Translations under genes and position numbers: made by a program
Source of the DNA: Pseudohoeflea suaedae
GTDB lineage: Bacteria; Pseudomonadota; Alphaproteobacteria; Rhizobiales; Rhizobiaceae
Reading direction: 5' to 3'
DNA: 64,000 nucleotides
NCBI RefSeq assembly: GCF_004354915.1
Contig: NZ_SMSI01000003.1
Location: 249,501-313,500, forward strand
In this document: one piece after another, positions 26,023-38,500 of the stretch
How the letters are laid out: the number at the start of each line of letters is the position of its first letter
How positions within the stretch are numbered: the first letter of the stretch is position 1
Notes under the pieces: generated by a model
Databases searched by the model: none
What the model saw: only the letters and a program-made list of their open reading frames with translations
Told to the model about the DNA's origin: nothing

Positions 26023-27054
26023 TTGGCCCAGAAAGTAAAACTCTCGACGATTGCCGAAGAACTCGGCCTGTCGACGGCAACCGTATCGCTGGCGCTGCGT
26101 GACAGCCCGCTGGTGGCGGATTCCACCCGCGAGCGGATCAAGGAAAAGGCGATCGAGCTCGGCTACATCTACAATCGCCGGGCCGCCAGCCTTCGCACGT
26201 CGCGCTCGGGTATCATCGGTGTCGTGGTGCACGACATCATGAACCCGTTCTATGCGGAAATCCTGCGCGCCATCGAATCCGAACTCGACCGCAGCCGTCA
26301 GACCTTCATTCTCTCCAACCACTACGATTCGGTCGAAAAGCAGCGCAATTTCATCGAGACGCTGCTGCAGCTCGGCGGCGACGGCGTGATCATGTCGCCG
26401 GCGATCGGAACGCCGGTCAACGACATCAAGCTGGCCGAGGACAACGGCATGCCTGCGATCCTGATCGCCCGCCAGGTGGCCGGAGCAGACGTGCCTACCT
26501 TCCGCGGCGACGATGCGTACGGTATCGCGCTCGCCACCAATCATCTGATCAGCCTCGGGCACCGCAACATCGCGATGGTCGGCGGGACCGATCAGACGTC
26601 GACGGGCCGCGAGCGCTACAAGGGCTATGTGGACGCCCTGAAGAAGGCCGGGATCGAGGTCGATCCGGGCCTGCGCATTCCGGGGCCCCGCACCAAGCAG
26701 GGTGGGTTCGAGGCGGCGGTCAACTTCCTGTCCATGCCGCAAAAGCCCACGGCGGCGGTCTGCTGGAACGATCTCGTCGCCATCGGGTTGATGAACGGCA
26801 TTTCGCGCGCCGGCCTGACCGTCGGGGTCGATATCTCGGTTACGGGGTATGACGACCTCGAGGAAGCGGCCATCGCGACGCCCGCCTTGACGACGGTTTA
26901 CAACGGGCAGGCCGATGTGGGCCGCTCGGCGGCGCGCGCGCTCCTCGACAAGCTCAACGGATCGAGCGCCGCTGACGGTCTTCATCTGGTGAAGCCCGAG
27001 ATGCGTATACGGCAATCGACAGCGCCACTGAAGAAGGTTTCCGAGAATGGATAA
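26023..27054 (+). CDS. LacI family transcriptional regulator
   Basis: A 343-residue LacI/GalR protein: N-terminal helix-turn-helix (STIAEELGLSTATVSLALR), hinge helix region RRAASLRTSRSGIIGVVV, and a sugar-binding-like effector domain with VTGYDDLEEA. The start is a TTG at 26023 after a GGGGGA site. The downstream dehydrogenase overlaps its 3' end by eight bases, so the two form an operon and the regulator probably controls use of a hydroxy- or keto-acid or a sugar acid. Confidence 0.87.
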   Translation: MAQKVKLSTIAEELGLSTATVSLALRDSPLVADSTRERIKEKAIELGYIYNRRAASLRTSRSGIIGVVVHDIMNPFYAEILRAIESELDRSRQTFILSNHYDSVEKQRNFIETLLQLGGDGVIMSPAIGTPVNDIKLAEDNGMPAILIARQVAGADVPTFRGDDAYGIALATNHLISLGHRNIAMVGGTDQTSTGRERYKGYVDALKKAGIEVDPGLRIPGPRTKQGGFEAAVNFLSMPQKPTAAVCWNDLVAIGLMNGISRAGLTVGVDISVTGYDDLEEAAIATPALTTVYNGQADVGRSAARALLDKLNGSSAADGLHLVKPEMRIRQSTAPLKKVSENG

Positions 27055-28024
27055 TCCCAAGCCTCTCGTCTTGATACCGGGCAAGATCAACGACCGCGTA
27101 CGCGAGCGCGTCAAAGCGGAATTCGACTGTCTTGAAATCGAGCGGGCGGATGCCTCGCTGGTACCCGAACACAGGCGTTCGGAGGTCCGTGCGATCGCCT
27201 CGATGACAGTGATCGACGCGGCATTCATCAATGCGTTCGAGAACCTGTCGATCATTTCCAACTTCGGCGTCGGATATGACGGCATCGACGCGGTTCACGC
27301 GGCGCTCCGCAACGTCATGGTCACCAACACGCCGGATGTGCTGACCGACGAGGTGGCGGACACCACGATCGCGCTCATTCTCAACACGCTGCGGGAATTT
27401 CCCAAGGCCGAGGCGTATCTGCGCGTGGGCAAATGGGCGAGCCAGGGCAATTACCCGCTTACCTCGCTGACGCTTCGCGGCCGGACCGCGGGCATCTTCG
27501 GTCTCGGTCGCATCGGTCTGGCAATCGCGCGGCGGCTCGACGGCTTCGATATCCCGATCCGCTATCACAATCGCTCCAAGCGTCAGGACATCAGCTTTCC
27601 CTATCGCTACGAGGAAAGCCTCGTCGAACTCGCCGATGCGGTGGATCTGCTGATCTGCGTCGTGCCGGGAGGCGAGGGGACCGAAAAGGTGGTCAACGCC
27701 GAGGTCTTCGAGGCGCTCGGCCCCAATGGGGTGTTCATCAATGTCGGGCGCGGCTCGACGGTCGATGAGGAGGCCATGATCGAAGCTCTGTCGTCTGGAA
27801 AGATCGCCGCTGCCGGTCTGGACGTCTTCGCGGACGAGCCGAACGTGCCGCAGGCACTGCTCGATCTGCCGAATGTCTGCGTACTACCGCATGTGGCGTC
27901 CGCCTCGATCGACACCCGCAACAAGATGGCCAATCTCGTCGTCGACAATCTGGCGGCCTGGCTTTCCGGCAATCCGGCTCTGACGCCGGTGTCGGAAGCC
28001 CGCTCGCTCAATCACGACGACTGA
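27047..28024 (+). CDS. D-2-hydroxyacid dehydrogenase (glyoxylate/hydroxypyruvate reductase-like)
   Basis: A 325-residue NAD(P)-dependent enzyme of the D-isomer-specific 2-hydroxyacid family. The Rossmann loop GLGRIG lies near residue 150; the catalytic Arg (NVGRGSTVDE region), Glu (FADEPNVP) and His (LPHVASAS) are present. The family reduces glyoxylate or hydroxypyruvate, or other 2-keto acids. It overlaps the LacI regulator gene by eight bases and converges on the amidotransferase gene 15 bases away. Substrate is not defined by sequence. Confidence 0.86.
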   Translation: MDNPKPLVLIPGKINDRVRERVKAEFDCLEIERADASLVPEHRRSEVRAIASMTVIDAAFINAFENLSIISNFGVGYDGIDAVHAALRNVMVTNTPDVLTDEVADTTIALILNTLREFPKAEAYLRVGKWASQGNYPLTSLTLRGRTAGIFGLGRIGLAIARRLDGFDIPIRYHNRSKRQDISFPYRYEESLVELADAVDLLICVVPGGEGTEKVVNAEVFEALGPNGVFINVGRGSTVDEEAMIEALSSGKIAAAGLDVFADEPNVPQALLDLPNVCVLPHVASASIDTRNKMANLVVDNLAAWLSGNPALTPVSEARSLNHDD

Positions 28025-28039
28025 AATTGCCGTCGGGAG

Positions 28040-28807
28040 CTATTCCGCAGCCTGCCGGGTGGCGCTCGTGCGGTAGGCGCTGACGGCTTCACCGAAGGCG
28101 GCGAAGATGCGGTCGGATATCTCATCCGATCCCACCCAGTATTCCGGGTGCCACTGGACGCCGACGGCAAAGCCGGGGGCGTCGATGACGCTCACCGCTT
28201 CCACCGTGCCGTCTTCGGCCTCGGCCTCGACGGCGAGGCGGGGGGCGAGATCCGAGATCGCCTGCCGGTGAAGCGAGTTCACCCGTGGCTCCTGGCTGCC
28301 GAGGATGGCCGAGAGGCAGCCGTTCTTCCTCACATTGATCGAGTGGCGGATAGCGAATGCCTTGTCCCGGTCCGGATCTTCCGGTTTCCGGTGGTCCATA
28401 CGACCGGGCAGGTCCTGAATTTCGGTGGCGAGGGTTCCGCCCAGGGCGACGTTGAGTTCCTGGATGCCGCGGCAGATGGCCAGCAACGGAATGCCGCGCT
28501 CGATCGCCCGGATGATCAGCGGCATGCTGGTGGCATCACGGGCCGGGTCGAAGGGGCCGTGGCTCTCCGTCGCCTCGGCGCCGTATAGGCTCGGATGCAC
28601 ATTGGTGCGCGAGCCGCTGACGAGCACGCCGTCCACCCGGTCGAGCACGCGATCCGCATCGAAACCGCTCTCCAAGGCGGGAACGATCAGCGGCTGGACA
28701 TGAGAGCCCTTGATCGCCGCGTTCACATATTGCGTGGGGGAAGCATGCCAGACATAGCCATCGAATTCCCTGATGTCGGCCGGAATGACGACGATACCGT
28801 TTTCCAT
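28040..28807 (-). CDS. Class I glutamine amidotransferase-like hydrolase (PuuD/peptidase C26 type)
   Basis: A 255-residue stand-alone class I amidotransferase fold. The nucleophile Cys112 lies in LLAICRGIQELNV and the His/Glu pair in VQWHPEYW. PuuD-type enzymes split gamma-glutamyl-gamma-aminobutyrate in the putrescine pathway, and this motif set (CRGxQ) is typical of them. No other puu genes are nearby, although an ornithine decarboxylase lies 9 kb upstream. I chose the ATG at 28807, which has AGGAA; an in-frame ATG at 28825 lacks a site. Confidence 0.82.
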   Translation of the reverse strand: MENGIVVIPADIREFDGYVWHASPTQYVNAAIKGSHVQPLIVPALESGFDADRVLDRVDGVLVSGSRTNVHPSLYGAEATESHGPFDPARDATSMPLIIRAIERGIPLLAICRGIQELNVALGGTLATEIQDLPGRMDHRKPEDPDRDKAFAIRHSINVRKNGCLSAILGSQEPRVNSLHRQAISDLAPRLAVEAEAEDGTVEAVSVIDAPGFAVGVQWHPEYWVGSDEISDRIFAAFGEAVSAYRTSATRQAAE

Positions 28808-30225
<1,418 letters not shown>

Positions 30226-30254
30226 CGCCTGCAGCTTCGGGTATACGTATAAAT

Positions 30255-30288
30255 ACAAGGGCCGGAACAAGTTTCCGTCCCTTGTTCT
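30255..30288 (+). terminator. Hairpin after the first TRAP binding protein
   Basis: ACAAGGG (30255-30261) pairs with CCCTTGT (30279-30285), with an inner CGGAA/TTTCCG stem, followed by TCTT. It lies 29 bases after the stop and probably ends or attenuates the first transcript. The 80 bases that follow are strikingly AT-rich. Confidence 0.6.
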
Positions 30289-30474
30289 TATCAATGTCAT
30301 AATGGCGCTCTAGTATAGAGTCAATCTTTACTGAATCATAAACGATCTTTAACATTTTGATATCAATAAACTTTTAGGCGAGATCCCTGCGCTTTTGCCT
30401 TGAAAGCTCCGCTCCTAACTGATTAGGTCGCCACGACCGGCGCGAGAGAGTTCGAGAGGGCGCCGAGCAGATGA

Positions 30475-31599
<1,125 letters not shown>

Positions 31600-31624
31600 T
31601 CGCGTCAACGCAGGCTGAAATCGA

Positions 31625-31657
31625 AAACCCCGGGGCGGTCACCGCTCCGGGGTTTTT
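31625..31657 (+). terminator. Rho-independent terminator after the second TRAP binding protein
   Basis: AAACCCCGG (31625-31633) pairs with CCGGGGTTT (31647-31655), with an inner GCGG/CCGC stem, then a T-run to 31657. It lies 25 bases after the stop. Confidence 0.9.
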
Positions 31658-31726
31658 CTTTGCCGCATGTGCTCCGCGCGGCTTCCCTGCTGTTGTGTGC
31701 AGGCGGCCGAGACGATAGCGGGAAGC

Positions 31727-32692
31727 ATGCGAGATCCTGTCCTCACACGCCGCGCTTTCGTCTACGACCGTTTCGGCCCGCCGCTGGATGTGCTCAGTCT
31801 CGCCGAGCGCCCTATGCCGGAATTGGCGGAGGGCAGGCTGCGGGTGTCCATGTCTCTGGTTCCGGTCAACCCGTCAGACCTGATCCCGGTCAGTGGTGCC
31901 TATCGTCATCGAATAACACTTCCCGGTATAGCCGGTTACGAGGGTGTCGGTCGTGTGGTTGCGGCGGAAGCGAATTGTTCTGTCTTGATCGGCCGGCGGG
32001 TTCTGCCGCTGAGGGGTGAGGGAACATGGCAGACGATGGTTGACTGTGAGGCGCGATATGCCGTTCCGGTCCCTGACGACATTCTGGCCGACGTAGCCGC
32101 GCGGGCCTATATCAACCCCTTTACAGCGCTGATCATGCTCAAGAGATGGCCGGTGCACGGGCGGCACGTCTTGCTGACAGGCGCGGGATCCAGCTGTGCA
32201 AGTTACATCGGTCGCTGGGCGTTGGAGATGGGCGCCGCGAGCGTCAAGGGTGTCTATCGCTCCGAGAGCCGGATCGAGGGGCTGAAGGTACTTGGGATCG
32301 AGCCTATCCACCTGTCGGATCAGTCGCGGATCGAAGCGGTAGCAAAGGCCGCAGATGTGACCTTTGATGCTTTGGGAGGATCTGTGGCCACACGCATCCT
32401 CGCGCAAATGGGAGCGGGGGCAACTTTCATCGGCTACGGACTGTTGAGCGGTCAACCGGTTCTCGCCCCAGCTGGTATGAAGGCCCAATTCAAACGCTTT
32501 CATCTGCGCGATCATCTTGCCGCACTTTCGGCAGATGAGTGGCAATCAGGCTTTGCTGAACTATGGCCGCGCTTGCGGCATGCCGACTTGCCGGACGTTC
32601 GCATCTATCCGCTCTCCGAGTGGCGATCGGCGATCGCCGAAGCGGGGAGGCCGGGAGGCCCGAAGCCTTTGATCGATTTTACCTCAGACTGA
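31727..32692 (+). CDS. Zinc-independent MDR oxidoreductase (enoyl reductase/quinone reductase-like)
   Basis: A 321-residue medium-chain dehydrogenase/reductase. The N-terminal domain has SLVPVNPSDLIPVSG and LPGIAGYEGVGRVV, the pattern of 2-enoyl-CoA reductases and quinone oxidoreductases that lack the zinc ligands; the cofactor domain has LLTGAGSSCASYIGRWA in place of the usual GxGxxG. The substrate is unknown. GGGAAG precedes the ATG at 31727; the open frame from 31667 is less likely. Codon choice is somewhat looser than in neighbours. It sits between the TRAP binding proteins and the convergent permease genes. Confidence 0.8.
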   Translation: MRDPVLTRRAFVYDRFGPPLDVLSLAERPMPELAEGRLRVSMSLVPVNPSDLIPVSGAYRHRITLPGIAGYEGVGRVVAAEANCSVLIGRRVLPLRGEGTWQTMVDCEARYAVPVPDDILADVAARAYINPFTALIMLKRWPVHGRHVLLTGAGSSCASYIGRWALEMGAASVKGVYRSESRIEGLKVLGIEPIHLSDQSRIEAVAKAADVTFDALGGSVATRILAQMGAGATFIGYGLLSGQPVLAPAGMKAQFKRFHLRDHLAALSADEWQSGFAELWPRLRHADLPDVRIYPLSEWRSAIAEAGRPGGPKPLIDFTSD

Positions 32693-32704
32693 TCGCCGAT
32701 CAAA

Positions 32705-32728
32705 AAAGGGGCCGTCGCCGGCCCCTTT
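32705..32728. terminator. Bidirectional terminator
   Basis: AAAGGGGCCG (32705-32714) pairs with CGGCCCCTTT (32719-32728) around TCGC, with an A-run on the left and T-rich bases on the right. It can stop both the MDR gene from the left and the TRAP permease operon from the right. Confidence 0.88.
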
Positions 32729-32750
32729 CGCTTTGATCAGTTCATTGCCG

Positions 32751-34610
32751 TCAATTGAATGACGGGGGCGCGCTCAGGTCCGTGTTTGGCGCGGGCGCGG
32801 CATCCTCCGCAGGCGCATTGCCGCCGGAAGCGCCGTTGCCGTTGTCTGCTTCCCCGCCGAATGACGGTGCGCCGGGCAGGCCGTCCATGCCGGGCAGAGA
32901 CAAGCCGCCACTGCTGCCTGAAGACCCGTCCGATCCGCTTTCTCCGCCGGAAGGTGCGCCGAAGGGCGAAAAGCCCAGACCGCCGTCCTGTCCGCCGAAG
33001 CCCGGCAGCTCGATCTTCACATCGGCCGGATCGATGCCCGTGTGCTCGTCCTTGTAGTGCATCACGAGCTGCGGGAACAGGATGACCAGGAGAATCATCA
33101 TGAACTGCAGTATGATGAACGGCAGAGCCCCCTTGTAGATCGCTGTCGTCTTGATCCCCGGAAGGGTTCCCCCTGTCGCGGTGTCGGTCCAATCCTTCGT
33201 CGGCGCGATCGAGCGCAGATAGAAGAGCGAGAAGCCGAATGGCGGCGTCAGGAACGAGGTCTGCAGGTTGATGCCGAGAATGATGCCGAACCAGATCAGG
33301 TCGATACCCAGCTTCTCGGCAACGGGAGCCAGAAGCGGCACCATGATGAAGGCGATCTCGAAGAAATCGAGGAAGCAGCCGAGAATGAAGATGATGATGG
33401 TGACGACCAGCAGGAAGCCGAATTCGCCGCCCGGCAGGGCGAGCAGAAGATCCTCGATCCAGACGTTGCCGTTGATGCCGTAAAAGGTCAGGCCGAAGAC
33501 GCGGGCTCCGATCAGGATGAACATCACGAAGGCCGACAGGCGGGTCGTCGAATCGAGCGCCTGCTTGACGCTCTTGAGGTCAAGCCGCCGCTTGATGAGG
33601 GCGAGCACGAGCGCGCCCACAGCCCCCATCGCGCCACCTTCGGTCGGCGTCGCGATGCCTAGGAAGATGGTGCCGAGCACGAGGAAGATGAGCGCGAGCG
33701 GCGGAATGAGGACGATGACGACCTCTTCGGCCAGACGTGACATCAGTCCCCAGCCGAACTTGCGGTTGGCAAGGCTGAAGATGAGCGCGCAAGCTGCCGC
33801 GGCAACCGCGGACCAGACGAAGCGGACTTCGTAGCGCAGGCTCTCGAACACGAAATAGTAGGCGATGTAGTTGATCGCGATCGCCGCGGCGATGACGACG
33901 ATCAGCGAGGTTACGCCGCTGCCCAGGGTCCTTGCTTCCTTCGGCAGGGAAGGCACCCATTCCGGTCGGAAGAGGGTGAGAAGCAGGATGTAGCCGCAAT
34001 AGATCGCGATGATGATCAACGCCGGATAGAGCGCGCCGATATACATGTCGCCCACCGAGCGGCCGAGCTGGTCGGCCATGACGATGAGGACCAGAGACGG
34101 CGGCACGATCTGCGCGAGTGTGCCCGAGGCTGCGATCGTGCCGGTGGCCACGGACTGGTTGTAGCCGTAGCGCATCATGATCGGCAGCGAGATCAGCCCC
34201 ATGGCGATCACGGATGCGGCGACCACGCCGGTGGTTGCCGCCAGCAGCGCGCCCACGAGGATGACCGCGTAGGCAAGGCCACCCCGGATCGGGCCGAAAA
34301 GCTGTCCGATGGTATCGAGGAGGTCTTCCGCCATGCGGGATCGCTCGAGTATCAGGCCCATGAAGGTGAAGAACGGAATGGCCAGCAATGTATCATTGTA
34401 CATGATGCCGTAGATCCGGTCCGGATGCGCCTGCAGCAGGTTCCAGAACAGGCGGATCTCCGAGGAAAGATGCGAGACCTCGACACCGATCACGAAATAG
34501 GCGAGGCCGCCCGCGGCAAGCGTGAAGGCGACCGGGTAGCCGAGCAGAAGCATGGCCATCACGGAGATGAACATGATCGGCGCAAGATTGTGGGCGATAA
34601 AGTCCATCAT
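32751..34610 (-). CDS. TRAP large permease, FcbT3 type, with Gly/Ser-rich tail
   Basis: A 619-residue multi-helix permease of the TRAP DctM superfamily, most like the FcbT3 group that works with Tat-exported binding proteins. Motifs include LLAIPFFTFMGLILERSRM, GALLAATTGVVAASVIAMG and FLTPPFGFSLFYLR. Beyond the last membrane helix (about residue 525) it carries some 90 residues rich in Gly, Ser, Pro and Asp (GLSLPGMDGLPGAPSFGG), not needed for transport. Its ATG overlaps the stop of the small permease by four bases. Probable partners are the two binding proteins at 29-31.6 kb. Confidence 0.88.
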   Translation of the reverse strand: MMDFIAHNLAPIMFISVMAMLLLGYPVAFTLAAGGLAYFVIGVEVSHLSSEIRLFWNLLQAHPDRIYGIMYNDTLLAIPFFTFMGLILERSRMAEDLLDTIGQLFGPIRGGLAYAVILVGALLAATTGVVAASVIAMGLISLPIMMRYGYNQSVATGTIAASGTLAQIVPPSLVLIVMADQLGRSVGDMYIGALYPALIIIAIYCGYILLLTLFRPEWVPSLPKEARTLGSGVTSLIVVIAAAIAINYIAYYFVFESLRYEVRFVWSAVAAAACALIFSLANRKFGWGLMSRLAEEVVIVLIPPLALIFLVLGTIFLGIATPTEGGAMGAVGALVLALIKRRLDLKSVKQALDSTTRLSAFVMFILIGARVFGLTFYGINGNVWIEDLLLALPGGEFGFLLVVTIIIFILGCFLDFFEIAFIMVPLLAPVAEKLGIDLIWFGIILGINLQTSFLTPPFGFSLFYLRSIAPTKDWTDTATGGTLPGIKTTAIYKGALPFIILQFMMILLVILFPQLVMHYKDEHTGIDPADVKIELPGFGGQDGGLGFSPFGAPSGGESGSDGSSGSSGGLSLPGMDGLPGAPSFGGEADNGNGASGGNAPAEDAAPAPNTDLSAPPSFN

Positions 34611-35206
34611 TTGCCGGCTCCCCCCTTGCCATCGACGCGGCCAGCGCCGGCAATCATTTCCTCGACTTCCGGCGGCAGATCGTGGATTTCCGTCTCGTCA
34701 GGAATGGCGCCGATGATGATGGCGTAGCGCTTGATGATTTCGGAGATGGTCTGAAGGATCAGAAGCCCGAAGCCGATGGTCACCATGATCTTGGCGGGCC
34801 AGAGGATGAGGCCGCCGGCATTGGCGGAGATCTCTCCCGAGTTGATCGATTTGTAGACCCAGGGCAGCGATAGATAGAAGATCAGCACGGCGAACGGCAT
34901 CAGGAAGATCACGTGACAAATCAGATCGATCCAGTCGCGCGTGCGCTTCGTCAGCATGTTGGAGATGAAGTCGATGCGAACGTGCTCGTTGCGCTTGAGC
35001 GTATAGGCCGCGGCGAGAAGAAATGCCGTGCCGTAAAGGTACCACTGTACCTCGAGCCAGGCGTTGGACGACATGTCGAAAGCTTTGCGGAAGATGGCAT
35101 TCCCGGCTGAAATGAGCACGGAGGCCAGGATGAGCCAGGCGACGTTGCGTCCGATGAACTCGTTGACACGATCAATGGCCCGGCTGAGGGCCAGCAAAAC
35201 ACTCAT
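34607..35206 (-). CDS. TRAP small permease, FcbT2 type
   Basis: A 199-residue inner-membrane protein with four helices and the small-subunit motif YLYGTAFLLAAAYTLKRNEH followed by VRIDF. It would form the membrane complex with the large permease, to which it is translationally coupled. The ATG at 35206 follows GGGAGGAA. The C-terminal 30 residues are hydrophilic and glycine-rich (AGAGRVDGKGGAGK). Substrate is inferred to be a 2-oxo or hydroxy monocarboxylate from the binding-protein type. Confidence 0.86.
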   Translation of the reverse strand: MSVLLALSRAIDRVNEFIGRNVAWLILASVLISAGNAIFRKAFDMSSNAWLEVQWYLYGTAFLLAAAYTLKRNEHVRIDFISNMLTKRTRDWIDLICHVIFLMPFAVLIFYLSLPWVYKSINSGEISANAGGLILWPAKIMVTIGFGLLILQTISEIIKRYAIIIGAIPDETEIHDLPPEVEEMIAGAGRVDGKGGAGK

Positions 35207-35555
35207 ACGTTCCTCCCATTACCGGACGACTTTGCCCGGGGGGTCCCCATTATAGGCCGCAGTGCGGCGACCTTTTTCTTGCTTCCCTTATCAGCATACA
35301 CGCATGAGAAGCAACGCACGAATGCGCCCTTGGGGGTAACGTGGGATTGGACCGTCGCGGCATTCACAGCAACGCAACAGGACCGGGATCACGATCGAGG
35401 CCGGTCACAGGCAATCCGCCGAGTGCGGCAGGCATTCTATCCCAGAACAGCGATTGACCGCAGCGCGTTTGCGTTGAACACTCGTCTTCGAGGAAATCGA
35501 CGCCGTTTGCCGTGGCGAGGAGACACCCGGTTCCGGCGTCAGGGAGTGAGTATCC
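35207..35555. other. Divergent intergenic region
   Basis: This 349-base gap lies between the TRAP permease operon (left) and the indolepyruvate oxidoreductase gene (right). I see the GGGAGGAA site for the left gene, a weak promoter-like TTGACC-N17-AACACT at 35454-35482 reading right, and AGGGAGTGAG before 35556. No RNA gene, terminator or conserved small frame is evident. Confidence 0.5.
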
Positions 35556-38500
35556 ATGACGCTGCATGATGTGAGCCTGAACGACAAATACGACCTGTCG
35601 AAGGACAGGATTTTCGTCACGGGCGCGCAAGCCGTCATTCGCCTGATGATGATGCAGCAGGAGCTGGATCGGCGGGCGGGATTGAACACGGCCGGCTTCG
35701 TGTCCGGGTATCGCGGCTCTCCTCTCGGCGGTCTCGATCAACAGTTTTTTCAGGCCCGCAGCCGGCTGGAGCCGCACAACATCGTTTTCCAGCCCGGGCT
35801 GAACGAGGAACTCGCGGCCACCGCCTGCTGGGGTTCGCAGGAAACCGGGCTCGATCCGCTGTCTCTCCATGACGGCACGTTCGCGCTCTGGTACGGAAAG
35901 GGGCCGGGCGTCGACCGGGCCGGCGATGTCTTCCGGCATGCCAACCTGGCCGGCACGGGGCGCCATGGCGGCGTGCTTGCGCTGATGGGCGACGACCACA
36001 CGGCCGAATCCTCGACGAATGCGCATCAGACCGAGTTCAACATGGTCAACGCCATGATCCCAGTCCTCAATCCCGCCGGTGTGCAGGAGATTCTCGATTA
36101 CGGCCTCTACGGCTATGCGCTGTCGCGTTTCGCCAGCCTCTGGGTGGGGCTCAAATGCGTGAAGGACAACGTCGAATCCACCGCTTCCGTGGATGGTCGT
36201 CTCGACCGGCTCGATATCGTGATCCCGCAGTTCGAAGGGCCACCGGGCGGGTTGGCGATCCGCGCCAACGATCTCGACTTCCTGGGCCAGGAAACGCGGC
36301 TGCACGAGTACAAGCGGCAGGCCGCGGGGCTGTTCATACGGGCCAACAGGCTCAACCGGACGGTATGGTCGGGAGGGACGAATCCGAAGATCGGCATTCT
36401 CACCGTGGGCAAGAGCTATCTGGATACCCGTCAGGCGCTGGCCGATCTCGGGATCGACGAAGCGCGGGCCCGAGACATCGGCCTGCGGCTTTTCAAGGTC
36501 GCCGCTCCCTGGCCGTTCGATCGCGAGGATGCCGTGGAGTTTGCGTCCGGGCTCGACATGGTCGTCGTGGTCGAGGAAAAGCGTTCTCTTCTGGAAAGCC
36601 AGTTGCGCGAGGCGCTCTACGGCACGGCCAACCAGCCGGTTGTCGTCGGCAAGAAGGACGAGACGGATAACTGGCTGTTCCCGGTCAGCGGTGCGCTCGA
36701 TCCGAACGAAATCGCGGTGGCCGTCGGCGAGCGCATCCTGAAAGTGGCCGGTCATTCCGAGGAGCTCGATGGACGGGTAAAACGTTTGCGACAGTTCCAG
36801 TCGATGCTCGCCGGGATGTCCGATGTGGCGCGGCGTACCCCGCATTTCTGCTCGGGCTGCCCGCACAACACGTCGACCAATGTGCCGGAGGGCTCGATCG
36901 CGGCAGCCGGGATCGGCTGTTCCTACATGGCGCTCTGGATGGATCGGCAGACGCAGGGCTTCACGCAGATGGGCGGCGAGGGTGCGCAATGGGTGGGGCA
37001 GGCACCGTTTACCGCGCGGCCGCATTTGTTCCAGAACCTCGGCGACGGCACCTATAATCACTCGGGCGCACTGGCCATTCGCTTTGCGCTCTCTTCGAAC
37101 GCCAACATCACCTACAAGATCCTCTACAACGATGCCGTTGCGATGACCGGCGGTCAGGCGCATGAGGGCGGGCTGACGGTGGATGCGATCGCGCGGCAGG
37201 TGCGCGCCGAAGGCGTCGAGCGTATCGCACTCGTTTCCGACGACCCGGACCGTTATCCCGGCACGATCGCGTGGCCGTCGCGGATGACGATCCATCATCG
37301 CGATGAACTGGATGCGGTGCAGCGCGAGCTGCGCGAAGTGACCGGCGTCTCGGTTCTTCTCTACGACCAGACCTGTGCTGCGGAGAAGCGCCGGCGCCGC
37401 AAGCGCGGTGGATATCCCGATCCGGACAAGCGCGTCTTCATCAACGAGCTCGTCTGCGAAGGCTGCGGTGATTGCGGGGTGAAGTCCAACTGCGTCTCGG
37501 TCCAGCCAGTGGAGACCGAGTTTGGACGCAAGCGGCGCATCGACCAGTCGAGCTGCAACAAGGATTTCTCCTGTCTCGACGGTTTCTGTCCATCCTTCGT
37601 GACCGTGCATGGCGGCAGGCTCCGCAAGTCGGGATCGAACAAGGCGCGTACGCTCGGCGATCCCCTGGAAGGCGTCCCCGATCCGGCCATTCATCCTCTC
37701 GACAATGGCTGGGCGGGTATTGTCGACGGGATCGGCGGTACCGGTGTGGTCACCATCGGCGCGATCCTCGGCATGGCCGCTCATCTCGAGGGCCGCGGTT
37801 GCGGCATGATCGACATGGCGGGGCTCGCCCAGAAAGGCGGGGCGGTTTTCAGCCATGTGCGGATCGCCGCAACGCCCGAGGATATTCACGCCATCCGCGT
37901 TTCCGCCGGCAAGGCCGACCTCGTGCTGGGCTGCGATCTTGTCGTATCGGGCTCGTCGAAGGTGCTGGCTGCCGTCCGCGAGGGCGAGACGGAGTTTGTG
38001 GTCAACACGGCCGAGGTGATGCCGGGCGACTTCACCCGCGATGCGGATTTCTCGCTGCCTTCGGAGCGTATCAAGCGCGCGATCCTCAAGGCGGCGGGGC
38101 CGGAACGGACGACCTTCTTCGACGCGGCGCTCACGGCAAACCGTCTTTTCGGCAATGCGGTTGCCGCCAATATGTTCATGCTCGGCATTGCCTGCCAGCG
38201 CGGTGCGCTGCCGGTCTCAGCCGGTGCGATCGAACGGGCGATCGAGCTCAATGGCCAGGCGGTGGCGATGAATATCGACGCCTTCCGCTGGGGGCGGCGT
38301 GCGATCAGCGAGCCGGAAGCCGTCCTGGCACTCGCCGGCGGAATGCAGGATGCGGAAGTCGCGCCGCCTGAAACGCCGGAGCAGCTGATCGCTCATCGGG
38401 CGAAGCATCTCGCGTCTTACCAGGATGCCGCTTATGCCGCGCGCTATCGCGAGGCGCTCGCACCCTTGATTGCCGCCGAAACCCGTATTTCGGGGGCGCC

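Noticed and set aside
35364-37889. 841-codon minus-strand open frame across the indolepyruvate oxidoreductase gene
   Set aside because: Antisense shadow caused by GC-rich codon bias; composition is not protein-like and no motif is seen.
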